From the NCBI GenBank assembly GCA_964451935.1, contig CAYVKE010000003.1, positions 13,135 to 77,134 on the forward strand: a DNA stretch of 64,000 nucleotides, written 5' to 3'. A model generated the notes under the pieces. The model did not search any database and was not told the origin of the DNA. It saw only the letters and a program-made list of their open reading frames with translations. Position numbers and translations under genes: made by a program. The DNA is from CALFXN01 sp964451935 (lineage in GTDB: Bacteria > Synergistota > Synergistia > Synergistales > Aminobacteriaceae). Shown piece by piece: positions 25,447-33,454 of the stretch. How positions within the stretch are numbered: the first letter of the stretch is position 1; the number at the start of each line of letters is the position of its first letter.

Positions 25447-26466
25447 ATGAAAGAATCCGGAATGTCCCGCCGGCCGGAAACGAGGAGAACGGCGCTGCAC
25501 GTGTCGATTCTCGCGCTTTCGCTGATCGCCGCGACGGCGTTTTCGGCCCAGGCCGCGCGAAAGCTCCCCGACTTCGACCCGTTCACGTCTCTCAAGCCGG
25601 ATGTCCTCGCCTTCAAGACCACAGGGAAAATCCTCCGCGTGACGACCTCCGCGGACGTGGTCCGCGCATCGTTTCGCGGCTTTCCCGAAGTGGTGGTCAA
25701 CGATCACGGATACGCGGAACGCATCATGATCCGGACTCCGGTCCAAACCGGGTCGATTTCGGCGGACTTCTCGCTCGGATGCGGCGGGTGAGGCGGCGCG
25801 AAGAAATTCGCCGCCGTAAGTCTTACGGGGCTCGACCATGAACTATTGAAGGAAGGCGACAGTGCAAACGCGCACTACGCGATCCGCTGGGATTTTTCGG
25901 GAAAGAGCGAGCGGGTTCTCTCCGGAGCGCTCGTTGCGGAACAGGGAGGGGAAACGACGCGCCTCCCCATCGATATCGTCCGGCTCGACAGGGGCGTCCG
26001 GCTGCTCTTCGCCGTATACGACCCGGCAGGCGGGCTGCCGGCATCAAAGATTCTCGGAGAGGCGACGTCGACGTCGTCGCGACTCGTGGCGCCGATATGG
26101 AATCCGGCTCCCGCAGGACGCGACTTTCTGCTCGCCGTCGCGAATGTCGGTACGGAGGCGGTGCGGCTCCGGGGCGGATCGGATCAGGTGCGCCCGATCG
26201 CCGGAAATCCGGCGAGTCCGCAGCTCCGGACCGAAGACAGCGGCGTTATCGGTCCCGGAGCGATGGCGATTCTGAACCTGAGCCGCGTTTCGGGGCTCTG
26301 GGCAGGCGTGACGATCCATTTCGACGACGCGAAGGACGTCAAGATCACCTGGGGCGCGCCCGGCATGCTCCTCTCTCCGATGGGACTCTCCGTTGCGGGA
26401 GTGTTCGCCGCCGCGGCCTGCGCTCTTGTGATCGTCTTCCGGAAGCGCAGACAGGGCGCGGCGTAA
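25447..26466 (+). CDS. Candidate selenoprotein: membrane-anchored extracytoplasmic protein with a CxxU motif
   Basis: Two frames in the same phase are separated by one TGA at 25789-25791. Read through, they give a 339-residue protein: signal peptide (about 15-36), an extracytoplasmic domain, and a C-terminal membrane helix (about 315-332) followed by RKRRQ. The TGA is codon 115 in SLGCGG-UGG-GGAKKF, forming C112-G-G-U115, the CxxU arrangement of redox selenoproteins. Directly after it are a 7-bp hairpin (25792-25815) and an overlapping one (25814-25828) with loop GTC 29-31 nt away; either could act as a bacterial SECIS. It follows acr3 by 44 bp. The family is unknown to me; a plain nonsense mutation is the alternative. 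Confidence 0.6.
25792..25828 (+). promoter_or_regulatory. Candidate SECIS hairpins after the UGA of the CxxU protein
   Basis: GGCGGCG (25792-25798) pairs with CGCCGCC (25809-25815), and CCGTAA (25814-25819) with TTACGG (25823-25828) around GTC. They overlap by two bases, so only one would form fully. The second has its loop at the usual distance for bacterial selenocysteine insertion. Confidence 0.45.
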
Positions 26467-26487
26467 GCCTGCGAAGAAGGCATGAGA

Positions 26488-26525
26488 GGCCGGATTCTCC
26501 GACATGCGGGGAATCCGGCCTTTTC
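26488..26525 (+). terminator. Terminator of the acr3 unit
   Basis: GGCCGGATTC pairs with GAATCCGGCC across a 13-base loop, followed by TTTTCT. Confidence 0.85.
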
Positions 26526-26678
26526 TACGCCAACCGGATTCCGTTACGAAAACGCGTCCGTCGGGAACCGCGTTCCGTAGCGGGCTTTTCGCCGGAGTTT
26601 CTCGTTCTCTTCTGCCGCAACCGTCATCAGGTCATCCCGCGACGACGTCGTGCGGCAAGGCGGCGGAGTGCGGCGCTA

Positions 26679-26732
26679 TTGATCCTTCCAAATCGCCTTG
26701 CTATAATATGTGAAAATATGCATATGCATATT
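26679..26732 (+). promoter_or_regulatory. Promoter and perfect ArsR-like operator for the rhodanese unit
   Basis: TTGATC (26679-26684), 17 bp, TATAAT (26702-26707), then the perfect 18-bp palindrome AATATGCATATGCATATT (26715-26732) over the expected start site. The outer arms AATATG/CATATT match the repeat at 36369-36383. Confidence 0.75.
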
Positions 26733-27080
26733 CTGAAACACTGCATCTGCAACGTTGCAAAGGAGGTCTTTCGGGTGAAGTTCACGGTGTGACGCCGCAA
26801 CGGTTCGATGCACGGGTTGCATTCGGCCAACCGGAAACGTACACTGCGAACACCGGAACCCGGAGGATTTCCGTCCCTTCCGGACTGATTTCTTCACCTT
26901 TCCCCCGTCGTGAAGCTTCGTTCCGTTTCGCAATACCGCAGAACGCCTGAAGGCGCTTTGTCGTGTTCCGTGCGTTCCCGAAAATCCGGAGACGGAGAGT
27001 TGCGCCGTATCGACATCGTCTGGGCGGATCGGATTCCGTTTTTCGCAACGCAAGCCAAAATCTGAAAGGGGATCTTTTGT
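26733..27080 (+). other. Long leader of the rhodanese gene with an orphan ribosome site
   Basis: About 350 bases without a recognisable gene. AAAGGAGGT near 26760 is a near-perfect ribosome site placed 7 nt before GTG, but that frame ends after five codons (GTGAAGTTCACGGTGTGA). An ATGCA-CGGGT-TGCAT palindrome lies at 26809-26823. The stretch may be a decayed gene or an untranslated regulatory leader. Confidence 0.45.
26809..26823. repeat. Palindrome ATGCA-CGGGT-TGCAT
   Basis: Five-base arms in the rhodanese leader; the third member of a set of 15-bp ATGCA palindromes (see 7214-7230 and 22764-22778). Confidence 0.4.
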
Positions 27081-27983
27081 GTGAAGAAGTCTCGCGCATT
27101 GCTCTGCATGCTCGCTTTTGTGTTCGTAACCGTATGCCTCGCCTCCGCGGCTTCGGCCGCAATGTCCGCGAAAAAGGCGGAGTGCTTCGTCGACGCAGCC
27201 TGGCTCGCCGCCAATCTCGACAAGGTCATCGTGCTCGACGCGCGGTCCGACAAGCACTACGCGGTCAGCCACATCCCCGGCGCGATCCACTCCATGTGGA
27301 CGGACTGGACGGACCGGTCCAAAGGCAAACAGGGAGATGCTGGCTGGAACGTCACGATGGAAAAATCGAAGCTCGAAGCCTACGTAGGATCGCTCGGGAT
27401 CGACGGGAACAAACCGATCGTAATTTGCGGAGATCCCAGCGGATTCGCCGAGGACGGCCGCGTGATGTGGGAGCTGCGTCTCGTCGGCGTGAACGACGTC
27501 AGACTGCTGGACGGCGGCTTCCCCGCATGGAAGGCCGCAGGCAAACCCGTGACGACCGACGCGCCGAAGATCCGGCCCGTGAAATTCGCGTTCGACAAAA
27601 TCCATGAGGAGTACCGCGTGCTGTTCGACGAAATAAAGACGAACCCGAAAAAGTGCGTCATTCTGGATACGCGCTCCCGCGACGAGTACATCGGCAAGAT
27701 CAACCACGGCGAGAAACGCAACGGGCATATTCCGGGCGCGGTCTTCATGGCGTTCAACGAACTGTACCACGACGACGGAACGGTCATGGACGTCGACGAG
27801 ATCCGGAAGCATCTCGAGTCCAGGGGCGTGAAGAAGGACCAGTGCATCATCACCTACTGCACGATCGGGATCCGCTCCGGCTTCACGGCGCTGATGCTGC
27901 GCATGGCCGGCTACGACGCGCGGAACTACGAGGCGTCCTATTCGGAGTGGGCCGGCGACGCTTCGCTGCCGATCGAGAAATAG
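27081..27983 (+). CDS. Exported two-domain rhodanese (sulfurtransferase)
   Basis: A 300-residue protein with signal peptide (ALLCMLAFVFVTVCLASAASA) and tandem rhodanese domains. The first has VIVLDARSDKHYAVSHIPGAIH but Gly/Asp at the active loop (VICGDPSG), so it is probably inactive. The second has DTRSRDEYIG and the active Cys in ITYCTIGIRSG. Such proteins move sulfane sulfur between thiosulfate or mercaptopyruvate and thiols outside the cytoplasm. GTG start with AAAGGGG. It precedes a VTT gene by 4 bp, and the arsenic-type operator upstream suggests metalloid control. Confidence 0.9.
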   Translation: MKKSRALLCMLAFVFVTVCLASAASAAMSAKKAECFVDAAWLAANLDKVIVLDARSDKHYAVSHIPGAIHSMWTDWTDRSKGKQGDAGWNVTMEKSKLEAYVGSLGIDGNKPIVICGDPSGFAEDGRVMWELRLVGVNDVRLLDGGFPAWKAAGKPVTTDAPKIRPVKFAFDKIHEEYRVLFDEIKTNPKKCVILDTRSRDEYIGKINHGEKRNGHIPGAVFMAFNELYHDDGTVMDVDEIRKHLESRGVKKDQCIITYCTIGIRSGFTALMLRMAGYDARNYEASYSEWAGDASLPIEK

Positions 27984-27987
27984 CGGC

Positions 27988-28683
27988 ATGAAGGATTCGA
28001 AGCTTCGCCTGTTCCTCTGGCTGTCCGTTGCGGTGCTGGGAGGATTCGCGATCCTGTACTTCACGATTCCATCGTTCGCGCTGTTCATCAACGAGAGCAC
28101 ATCCATCCTCGTCACGGCGGATATCAAGCGGATGCGGATCTACATACGGAGCTTCGGCGCCATCGCTCCGCTCGTCTCCATGGGCATCATGGTCTTCCAG
28201 TCCATCGCGTCGCCGCTGCCCGCATTCGTCGTGACGTTCGCAAACGCATGGGTGTTCGGCTGGCAGCTCGGCGCGGTGTATTCATGGACCGGGGCCATGA
28301 TCGGCGCGGCGCTCTGCTGGGCGATCGGCAAGGGGTTCGGCCGTCCGGTCGTCGAAAAGATGGTCGGAAAAACGGCGCTCGACAAGTCAGATACGTTTTT
28401 CGAAAACCACGGCAGGCACGCGGTTTTCATCGCGCGGCTGCTGCCCATCATGCCCTTCGACGTGATTTCCTACGCGGCCGGTCTGACCACGATGGGCTTC
28501 TGGGGGTTCTTCTGGGCCACGGGCCTCGGCCAGCTCCCCGCAACGATCCTGTACTCCTGGTGGGGAGAGAAGATGACCACGTCGGGGAAGGTCTTCCTGT
28601 GGGGCATCGCAGGATTCCTGACGCTTCTCACGATCGCGTGGGCGCTCAAGCAACGGGCTTCGCGAAAGGGCGCCGGTGCGTGA
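27988..28683 (+). CDS. TVP38/TMEM64 (VTT domain) membrane protein
   Basis: A 231-residue membrane protein. VTT features: FQSIASPLPAFVVTFANAWVFG, AMIGAALCWAIGKGFGRP, ENHGRHAVFIARLLPIMPFDV, SYAAGLTTMGFWGFFWATGLGQLPAT. It is only distantly similar to the copy at 6193-6936. Coupled with an exported rhodanese, it may take part in extracytoplasmic sulfur or metalloid handling; this is inference. Confidence 0.87.
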   Translation: MKDSKLRLFLWLSVAVLGGFAILYFTIPSFALFINESTSILVTADIKRMRIYIRSFGAIAPLVSMGIMVFQSIASPLPAFVVTFANAWVFGWQLGAVYSWTGAMIGAALCWAIGKGFGRPVVEKMVGKTALDKSDTFFENHGRHAVFIARLLPIMPFDVISYAAGLTTMGFWGFFWATGLGQLPATILYSWWGEKMTTSGKVFLWGIAGFLTLLTIAWALKQRASRKGAGA

Positions 28684-28726
28684 ACGGACATTTTTTTCGA
28701 AACGATTCGAAAATACGGTTCTTCAT

Positions 28727-28762
28727 CGGGATCGCCGCTTCGCGGGCGATCCCGTTTTTTTT
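28727..28762 (+). terminator. Terminator after the rhodanese-VTT unit
   Basis: CGGGATCGCC pairs with GGCGATCCCG over 10 bp, followed by eight T. Confidence 0.92.
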
Positions 28763-28768
28763 CGACAC

Positions 28769-28824
28769 TTGACACCATGAGGGCGGATGTTTATTATATG
28801 CGATATTGCGCAGATACGCATATA
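28769..28824 (+). promoter_or_regulatory. Promoter and ArsR-like operator of the arsM unit
   Basis: TTGACA (28769-28774), 17 bp, TATTAT (28792-28797). TATATGCG (28795-28802) and CGCATATA (28817-28824) are perfect inverted arms 14 bp apart around a TGCGCA core, overlapping the -10 and the start site. Confidence 0.75.
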
Positions 28825-28862
28825 ACCCGGCGAATGAATCTGCGACAGGAGGAGATACACGA

Positions 28863-29717
28863 ATGAGCTGCGGATGCACGGGAAACGCGAAAGAGGATCT
28901 TCACAGCGTCATCAGGGAGAAATACGGCAATATAGCGCGTCAGGGCGGATCATGTTGCGGCCCGTCGTCCTGCGGCTGCGGCGCGGGACAGTTCGCCGAT
29001 TCCATCGCCAGGGAGGCGGGATACAGCCGGGAAGAACTTTCCGGGCTTCCCGAGGGGGCGAACATGGGGCTTTCCTGCGGCAACCCGACAGCGATCGCGT
29101 CGCTCCGGCCGGGAGAGGTCGTTCTCGATCTCGGTTCGGGCGGCGGATTCGACGTATTCATCGCCGCGACCAAAATCGGCCCCACGGGGCGCGCCATCGG
29201 GGTCGACATGACGCCCGAGATGATCTCGACCGCGCGACGCAACGCGGAATCGTACAAAGAAGCGGGCGACGCTGCGCCCGTCGAGTTCCGTTTGGGCGAG
29301 ATCGAACACCTCCCCGTGGCGGATTCCAGCGTGGATGTCGTGATTTCCAACTGCGTCATCAACCTCTCGCCCGACAAGCCGCAGGTCTGGAAAGAAGTCG
29401 CGCGGGCGCTCCGGCCGGGCGGACGCGCAGCCGTCTCCGACCTTGCGCTTCTGCGACCGCTTCCCGATGCGGTGCGTTCTTCCGTTCAGGCTCTGGTCGG
29501 CTGCGTCGCGGGGGCCGCGCTCGTGGACGACATCCGGAAAATGATGGCGGCTGCCGGGCTCGTCGATATCGTCCTCGAACCCAAATCCGGCTACATCGAA
29601 CGGATGACGGAGAGCGCCGATCCTCTCTTCAGTGAGGTTATCGGAAAGCTGCCCGCCGGCACGAAGTTGAGCGATTTCGTCACAAGTCTGAACATCACGG
29701 CGAGAAAGCCGTCATAA
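28863..29717 (+). CDS. arsM: Arsenite S-adenosylmethionine methyltransferase
   Basis: A 284-residue SAM-dependent enzyme that methylates As(III). VVLDLGSGGGFD is SAM motif I. The three arsenic-binding cysteines of the family are present: C72 (LSCGNPTA), C164 (ISNCVINLS) and C214 (LVGCVAGA). An additional Cys-rich N-terminus (MSCGCTG; SCCGPSSCGCG) may bind or pass the metalloid. AGGAGGAG precedes the ATG. It leads an operon with arsR 7 bp downstream. Confidence 0.93.
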   Translation: MSCGCTGNAKEDLHSVIREKYGNIARQGGSCCGPSSCGCGAGQFADSIAREAGYSREELSGLPEGANMGLSCGNPTAIASLRPGEVVLDLGSGGGFDVFIAATKIGPTGRAIGVDMTPEMISTARRNAESYKEAGDAAPVEFRLGEIEHLPVADSSVDVVISNCVINLSPDKPQVWKEVARALRPGGRAAVSDLALLRPLPDAVRSSVQALVGCVAGAALVDDIRKMMAAAGLVDIVLEPKSGYIERMTESADPLFSEVIGKLPAGTKLSDFVTSLNITARKPS

Positions 29718-29724
29718 GGGAACC

Positions 29725-30105
29725 ATGGATACGGAAGCCGACCTGTTCAAGGCGCTCTCCCACCCGATTCGTCTGAGGATGGCGATCTTTCTCGCCACGC
29801 ACGGAGAGACGTGTGTGTGCCATCTTGCCGGAGCCATGGGAGAGCCGGATTTCAAGATCTCCCGCCATCTTGCCATTATGCGCTCTGCCGGAATGGTCAC
29901 GGCGCGCCGGCAGGATACGTGGATGCACTACCGGCTGGCGGAGCCCCGAAGCGATATCGAGGGCTGTTTGCAGAACTGCCTGCGGCATTGTTTCGTCACG
30001 CATCCGGCGGTGTGCGACGACCTGAAGCGTTTTGAAACAATCGTCGAAAAGGCGCCGTGTCCCGAATGCGGCGTATCCGGACATCATGAGGAGACCATAC
30101 GATGA
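29725..30105 (+). CDS. arsR: ArsR-family repressor
   Basis: A 126-residue winged-helix regulator. FKALSHPIRLRMAIFLA is followed by ETCVCHLAGAM with the sensing C30 and C32, then FKISRHLAIMRSAGMV. The C-terminal tail adds several Cys (CLQNCLRHC, APCPECG), which could form a second site. ATGA overlap with the next gene. Confidence 0.9.
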   Translation: MDTEADLFKALSHPIRLRMAIFLATHGETCVCHLAGAMGEPDFKISRHLAIMRSAGMVTARRQDTWMHYRLAEPRSDIEGCLQNCLRHCFVTHPAVCDDLKRFETIVEKAPCPECGVSGHHEETIR

Positions 30106-30788
30106 ACGAGGAACAGTCCCGGAACGAAGAAGCAGTTCAGCCCGTGTCGCCGACGCAGGAACGGCGCGAAGAAGCGGCCCAGTGCGGGCCCGGTTGCGCC
30201 TGCGGAAAGAAGGGACCCGGGACGAAAACGAAGGTGATCGTATGTCTGCTTGTCGCCGTCGCCGCGACAGGTGTTCTGGCCCGGAGCGTCATGCTCAAGG
30301 CGGAAAACGGGACCGCTCCGGCATCGACGGCATTCGCCGCGATCGCGGTTGCGCTGTCTCCTGCAGCGTCCCCCGCCGCGAAGGCGACGGAAAAGGCGGC
30401 GTCGCCGCTCTGGGGCGAACCGCTGAAGGAGATGTCCGCTCTCAACAAGGTTGCGATTCAGAAGGACGCGGTCTTCGTGTACCTGCCGAAGAAAGGTCAG
30501 GAATCCGACGAGAGCGTGCGGCGGCAGATCGAAAACGCCGCAGAAAAGATTCAGTCGAAAGGCACGAAAATGGCCATATACGCGCTGGATTCCGATTCAA
30601 AGGACTATGCGCAGATCACCTCCCAAACGAAGGCGCCGTGCGTGCTGGCGCTGGTCAGGGGGCTCGGCGCCAGTGCGGTGGCCGGGGATATCGTCGAAGA
30701 CAAACTGATTGCGGCCGTCGTCACGGCGTCGAGGCCGGCGAGTTCCTGTTGCCCCTCCGGCGGCGGCGCTTCAAAGGGCTGCAAATAG
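30102..30788 (+). CDS. Membrane-anchored thioredoxin-fold-like protein of the arsenic operon
   Basis: A 228-residue protein. A Cys-rich cytosolic N-terminus (QCGPGCACGKK) precedes one membrane helix (about 43-60) and an Ala/Pro-rich linker. The C-terminal domain (KDAVFVYLPKKGQESD, then TKAPCVLALVRGLGAS) looks like a degenerate thioredoxin fold without CxxC and ends SSCCPSGGGASKGCK. It sits directly before a CcdA-like gene, the usual place for a thioredoxin-like partner. Proposed role: passing electrons or metalloid thiolates across the membrane (inference). Confidence 0.6.
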   Translation: MNEEQSRNEEAVQPVSPTQERREEAAQCGPGCACGKKGPGTKTKVIVCLLVAVAATGVLARSVMLKAENGTAPASTAFAAIAVALSPAASPAAKATEKAASPLWGEPLKEMSALNKVAIQKDAVFVYLPKKGQESDESVRRQIENAAEKIQSKGTKMAIYALDSDSKDYAQITSQTKAPCVLALVRGLGASAVAGDIVEDKLIAAVVTASRPASSCCPSGGGASKGCK

Positions 30789-30809
30789 CTTCCTGAAAGC
30801 GGATACGGC

Positions 30810-31526
30810 ATGGATTGGGTTATATCGGCTTCGGAGTGGGCGGCCGCCACGCTCGAACAGGCGGGGACGAACCCGCTCGCACTGCCGCTCGCGTTTCTGC
30901 TGGGTCTGGCAAGCGCGGTGGCGAGCGCATGTTGTACGTTGCCGGTCTTCGGCGCCATCGTCGGCTACGCGGGGATCCGGGAGTCGGCCGACCGGCGATC
31001 GGTTCTGCTTGGAGCCTGCTCCTTCATGGTCGGCACGATCATCGCCCTGTTCATTCTCGGAAGCGTCGCAGGGCTGATCGGACAGGTTGCGCAAAGCGCG
31101 CTGGGTCAATACTGGAAGGTTTTCGCCGGAATCGTCGCCATCGTCGTCGGGCTCGGCGCGCTGAACCTGCTTCCATTCAGGCTCCCGGGAAGGAAACACG
31201 GGACGGCGAATGCCCCGGCGCGCGGACTGATGGGCGCGGTCGTCGCCGGAATCGTGATGGGCGGCGCGGTCAGCGTCTGCTCGCTGGGATGCAACCCGGG
31301 CATCTTCATTATTTTGGGGGTGGCGGTTCTCCAGGGCTACACCCTGTGGATGTTCGGGCTCCTTCTCGCCTATGCGGTCGGGTTCAGCCTGCCGCTAGCC
31401 GCGCTGATGCTGGGCGTATCGTTCGGCAAATCGTTCATCCGGCTCGGGAAGGCGGAAGCGGCGATTCGCCTTGTTGCGGGCGTCGTTCTGATCGGAGTGG
31501 GTTTCTATTTCTTCTATACGTTCTGA
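30810..31526 (+). CDS. CcdA/DsbD-like transmembrane electron carrier
   Basis: A 238-residue protein with six membrane helices. Two buried Cys positions, ASACCTLPVFGAI in helix 1 and VSVCSLGCNPGIF in helix 4, are where CcdA holds its redox pair. CcdA proteins move reducing equivalents from cytosolic thioredoxin to extracytoplasmic thiol proteins. Neighbours (Trx-like protein before, ArsP-type permease after) suggest it serves the arsenic system. The ribosome site is weak. Confidence 0.82.
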   Translation: MDWVISASEWAAATLEQAGTNPLALPLAFLLGLASAVASACCTLPVFGAIVGYAGIRESADRRSVLLGACSFMVGTIIALFILGSVAGLIGQVAQSALGQYWKVFAGIVAIVVGLGALNLLPFRLPGRKHGTANAPARGLMGAVVAGIVMGGAVSVCSLGCNPGIFIILGVAVLQGYTLWMFGLLLAYAVGFSLPLAALMLGVSFGKSFIRLGKAEAAIRLVAGVVLIGVGFYFFYTF

Positions 31527-31553
31527 TTTTCACAAAGAAAATGGAGGGATCGT

Positions 31554-32438
31554 ATGAATTCGTTCCAGATATCGCTCGAGTTTTTCGTGTTCATTCTGGC
31601 GGAGCTGAGCGTCCTGTTTCTCGGCGTCAGCACGCTGGTAGGACTCGCTTTCGAGTATCTGTCGGATGACACGCTTCGCCGGTGGCTGTCCCGGAAGGGG
31701 TGGCTCGGCTATTTCCTGGGAGCGGCGCTCGGCGCCGTGACGCCGTTCTGCTCCTGCTCCACGATTCCGATGACCGTCGGGCTCCTGCGCGCAGGGGTTC
31801 CTTTCGGCGCCACGATGTCGTTCCTGCTGGCGTCGCCGCTGCTGAACCCGATCATTCTGACGATGTTCTGGGTTTTGCTCGGGTGGAAATCCTGCGCGGT
31901 GTATGGAATCGTCACGTTTGCGGCGGCCATGCTCAGCGGGGCGATCCTTGAGGCGTTCGGACTGGCGAAAGATGTCCGGAATGTCCGCGTCAGCGGGGGC
32001 CCCGGGGAAAAGGAAACGCTTCCGACGTTCGGCGGCAAGCTTCGTCGCGCATTCGCCGGCGCATGGAGGGACTTTCGCGGTTTGCTGCCCTTCGTCGTCG
32101 CCGGCGTCGCCATAGGAGCGGGCATCTACGGGTATTTGCCCGCCGATTTCGTCGTTCGCGTCGCCGGGCCGCAGAATCCGCTCGCGGTCCCCGCAGCCGC
32201 CATTATCGGCGTTCCACTGTACCTCCGGGCCGAGACGGTTATCCCGATAGCGGTGGCGCTCACGCAGAAGGGAATGAGCATCGGCGCTGTGATCGCGCTG
32301 ATCATCGGCGGGGCGGGGATGAGCCTCCCGGAGATGAGCATGCTCACGGCCATTTTCAAGCTCCGACTGGTTGCGCTGTTTGTGTGCGCGGTGTTCCTGA
32401 CGGCCTCAGGAGCCGGACTCGTATTCAATCTGATCTGA
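31554..32438 (+). CDS. ArsP-type permease (PF03773)
   Basis: A 294-residue permease with eight or so helices. ALGAVTPFCSCSTIPMTVGLLRAG is the family hallmark with the paired Cys of C-S-C, repeated later as IIGVPLYLRAETVIPIA and GGAGMSLPEMSM. ArsP homologues export trivalent organoarsenicals such as methylarsenite, which fits the arsM gene in the same unit. A GGAGGG ribosome site precedes the ATG. Confidence 0.85.
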   Translation: MNSFQISLEFFVFILAELSVLFLGVSTLVGLAFEYLSDDTLRRWLSRKGWLGYFLGAALGAVTPFCSCSTIPMTVGLLRAGVPFGATMSFLLASPLLNPIILTMFWVLLGWKSCAVYGIVTFAAAMLSGAILEAFGLAKDVRNVRVSGGPGEKETLPTFGGKLRRAFAGAWRDFRGLLPFVVAGVAIGAGIYGYLPADFVVRVAGPQNPLAVPAAAIIGVPLYLRAETVIPIAVALTQKGMSIGAVIALIIGGAGMSLPEMSMLTAIFKLRLVALFVCAVFLTASGAGLVFNLI

Positions 32439-32457
32439 TGTGAAGGAGGAATTTCTT

Positions 32458-32610
32458 ATGGAAGGCGAAAAGAAGGGGCTTTTCTCGAAGTTTTTCGGCA
32501 AGGGAAGTTCGTGCGGTTGCGGGGGATGCTGTTCGATGAAGATCGAGGAGATTCCGGAAGAGAAGGACGAAAAAACTGACGTCAGGAAAGAAAAACCGGC
32601 GGCGAAATAG
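32458..32610 (+). CDS. Small Cys-rich protein of the arsP unit
   Basis: A 50-residue protein with a strong AAGGAGGA ribosome site. After FSKFFGKGSS it has CGCGGCC (C19, C21, C24, C25), then a charged tail (IEEIPEEKDEK). Four Cys in seven residues suggest a soft-metal or As(III) carrier, a tiny metallochaperone. I do not know a named family. Confidence 0.7.
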   Translation: MEGEKKGLFSKFFGKGSSCGCGGCCSMKIEEIPEEKDEKTDVRKEKPAAK

Positions 32611-32628
32611 GAAGCGACGATGAGACAA

Positions 32629-32664
32629 GACGCGGCCCCGGGCGTTCGCGCCATGGGCCGCGTC
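32629..32664 (+). terminator. Hairpin after the Cys-rich peptide gene
   Basis: GACGCGGCCC pairs with GGGCCGCGTC, but it is followed by TCATTG rather than a T tract, so termination is uncertain. Confidence 0.45.
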
Positions 32665-32715
32665 TCATTGAGTTCGCTCCGCAAGAATACCGAGGCGTCA
32701 TCGTAAATGGGTGGT

Positions 32716-32737
32716 AATATGTTCACGTTTGCATATA
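32716..32737. promoter_or_regulatory. ArsR-like inverted repeat upstream of arsF
   Basis: AATATG (32716-32721) and CATATA (32732-32737) form imperfect inverted arms 10 bp apart, similar to the operators at 26715 and 36369. No clear -35 hexamer was seen nearby. Confidence 0.45.
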
Positions 32738-32818
32738 GCGTCCTTTACGGGAAATTTCCGATCGGATCCGTATCGCGAAGAGATGCACATCCATCCAGTC
32801 TCGGGGAGTGATCGCAGC

Positions 32819-33454
32819 ATGAAGGGAAAGAACATTCTGACGGCTTTGTTGCTCGTATTCGTTATTGCAAGTCTGGGGTATGTGGCGTTCGGTGAGTTTG
32901 GCGGCCGCGTTTCGGCTCCGGCGCCTGAGAAGGCTGCCGTTCCCGCTTCACCGGCGGCGACAATCGCGCCGGAGCGTGCGACCGCGCCGACTCCGGCGAC
33001 CGCCGTAGTCACACAGGAACCGAAAACGCCCGCGCCGCTTCCGGAACGGGCGCCCGAAGCGGCAAAGAGCGCGAAGACCGAAGCGCCCGCCGCAGGGAAA
33101 CATTTCGTCGCCTATTACCTTCACGGCAAGGCGCGTTGCGTGAGCTGCACGACGATCGAGAGACTGACGAAGATCGCGCTCGACACGCACTTCGCCGACG
33201 CACAGAAGAGCGGCCTCATGGACGTTCGTATTCTCAACGTGGAAACGCCCGAAAACCGGCATTATATCCAGGACTATCAGATCACCAACCAGTCGGTGGT
33301 CCTCTCCGAACTTCAGGACGGCAAGGAAATCCGCTGGAAGAACCTGAAACAGGTATGGCGTCTGTTCCGGGACGAGACGGCCTTCGACGACTATATCCGC
33401 ACGGAGACCGACGCCTTCCTCAAGGGAGACGAAGCGGGGTCCGTGAAGCGGTGA
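32819..33454 (+). CDS. arsF: ArsF-family thioredoxin-like protein
   Basis: A 211-residue protein: N-terminal membrane anchor (about 6-24), a long Pro/Ala-rich linker (about 30-90), then HFVAYYLHGKARCVSCTTIERL with the C-x-x-C redox pair, followed by NVETPENRHYIQDYQI and an IRWKNLKQVWRLF block. It matches the family named nitrophenyl compound nitroreductase subunit ArsF. It overlaps arsG by 4 bp (GTGA). In aromatic-arsenical systems ArsEFG cooperate in reduction and efflux; a thiol-relay role with ArsG is inferred. Confidence 0.82.
   Translation: MKGKNILTALLLVFVIASLGYVAFGEFGGRVSAPAPEKAAVPASPAATIAPERATAPTPATAVVTQEPKTPAPLPERAPEAAKSAKTEAPAAGKHFVAYYLHGKARCVSCTTIERLTKIALDTHFADAQKSGLMDVRILNVETPENRHYIQDYQITNQSVVLSELQDGKEIRWKNLKQVWRLFRDETAFDDYIRTETDAFLKGDEAGSVKR

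Noticed and set aside
32629..32664. Strong hairpin taken as an intrinsic terminator with certainty
   Set aside because: It lacks a T tract, so it is listed only with low confidence.
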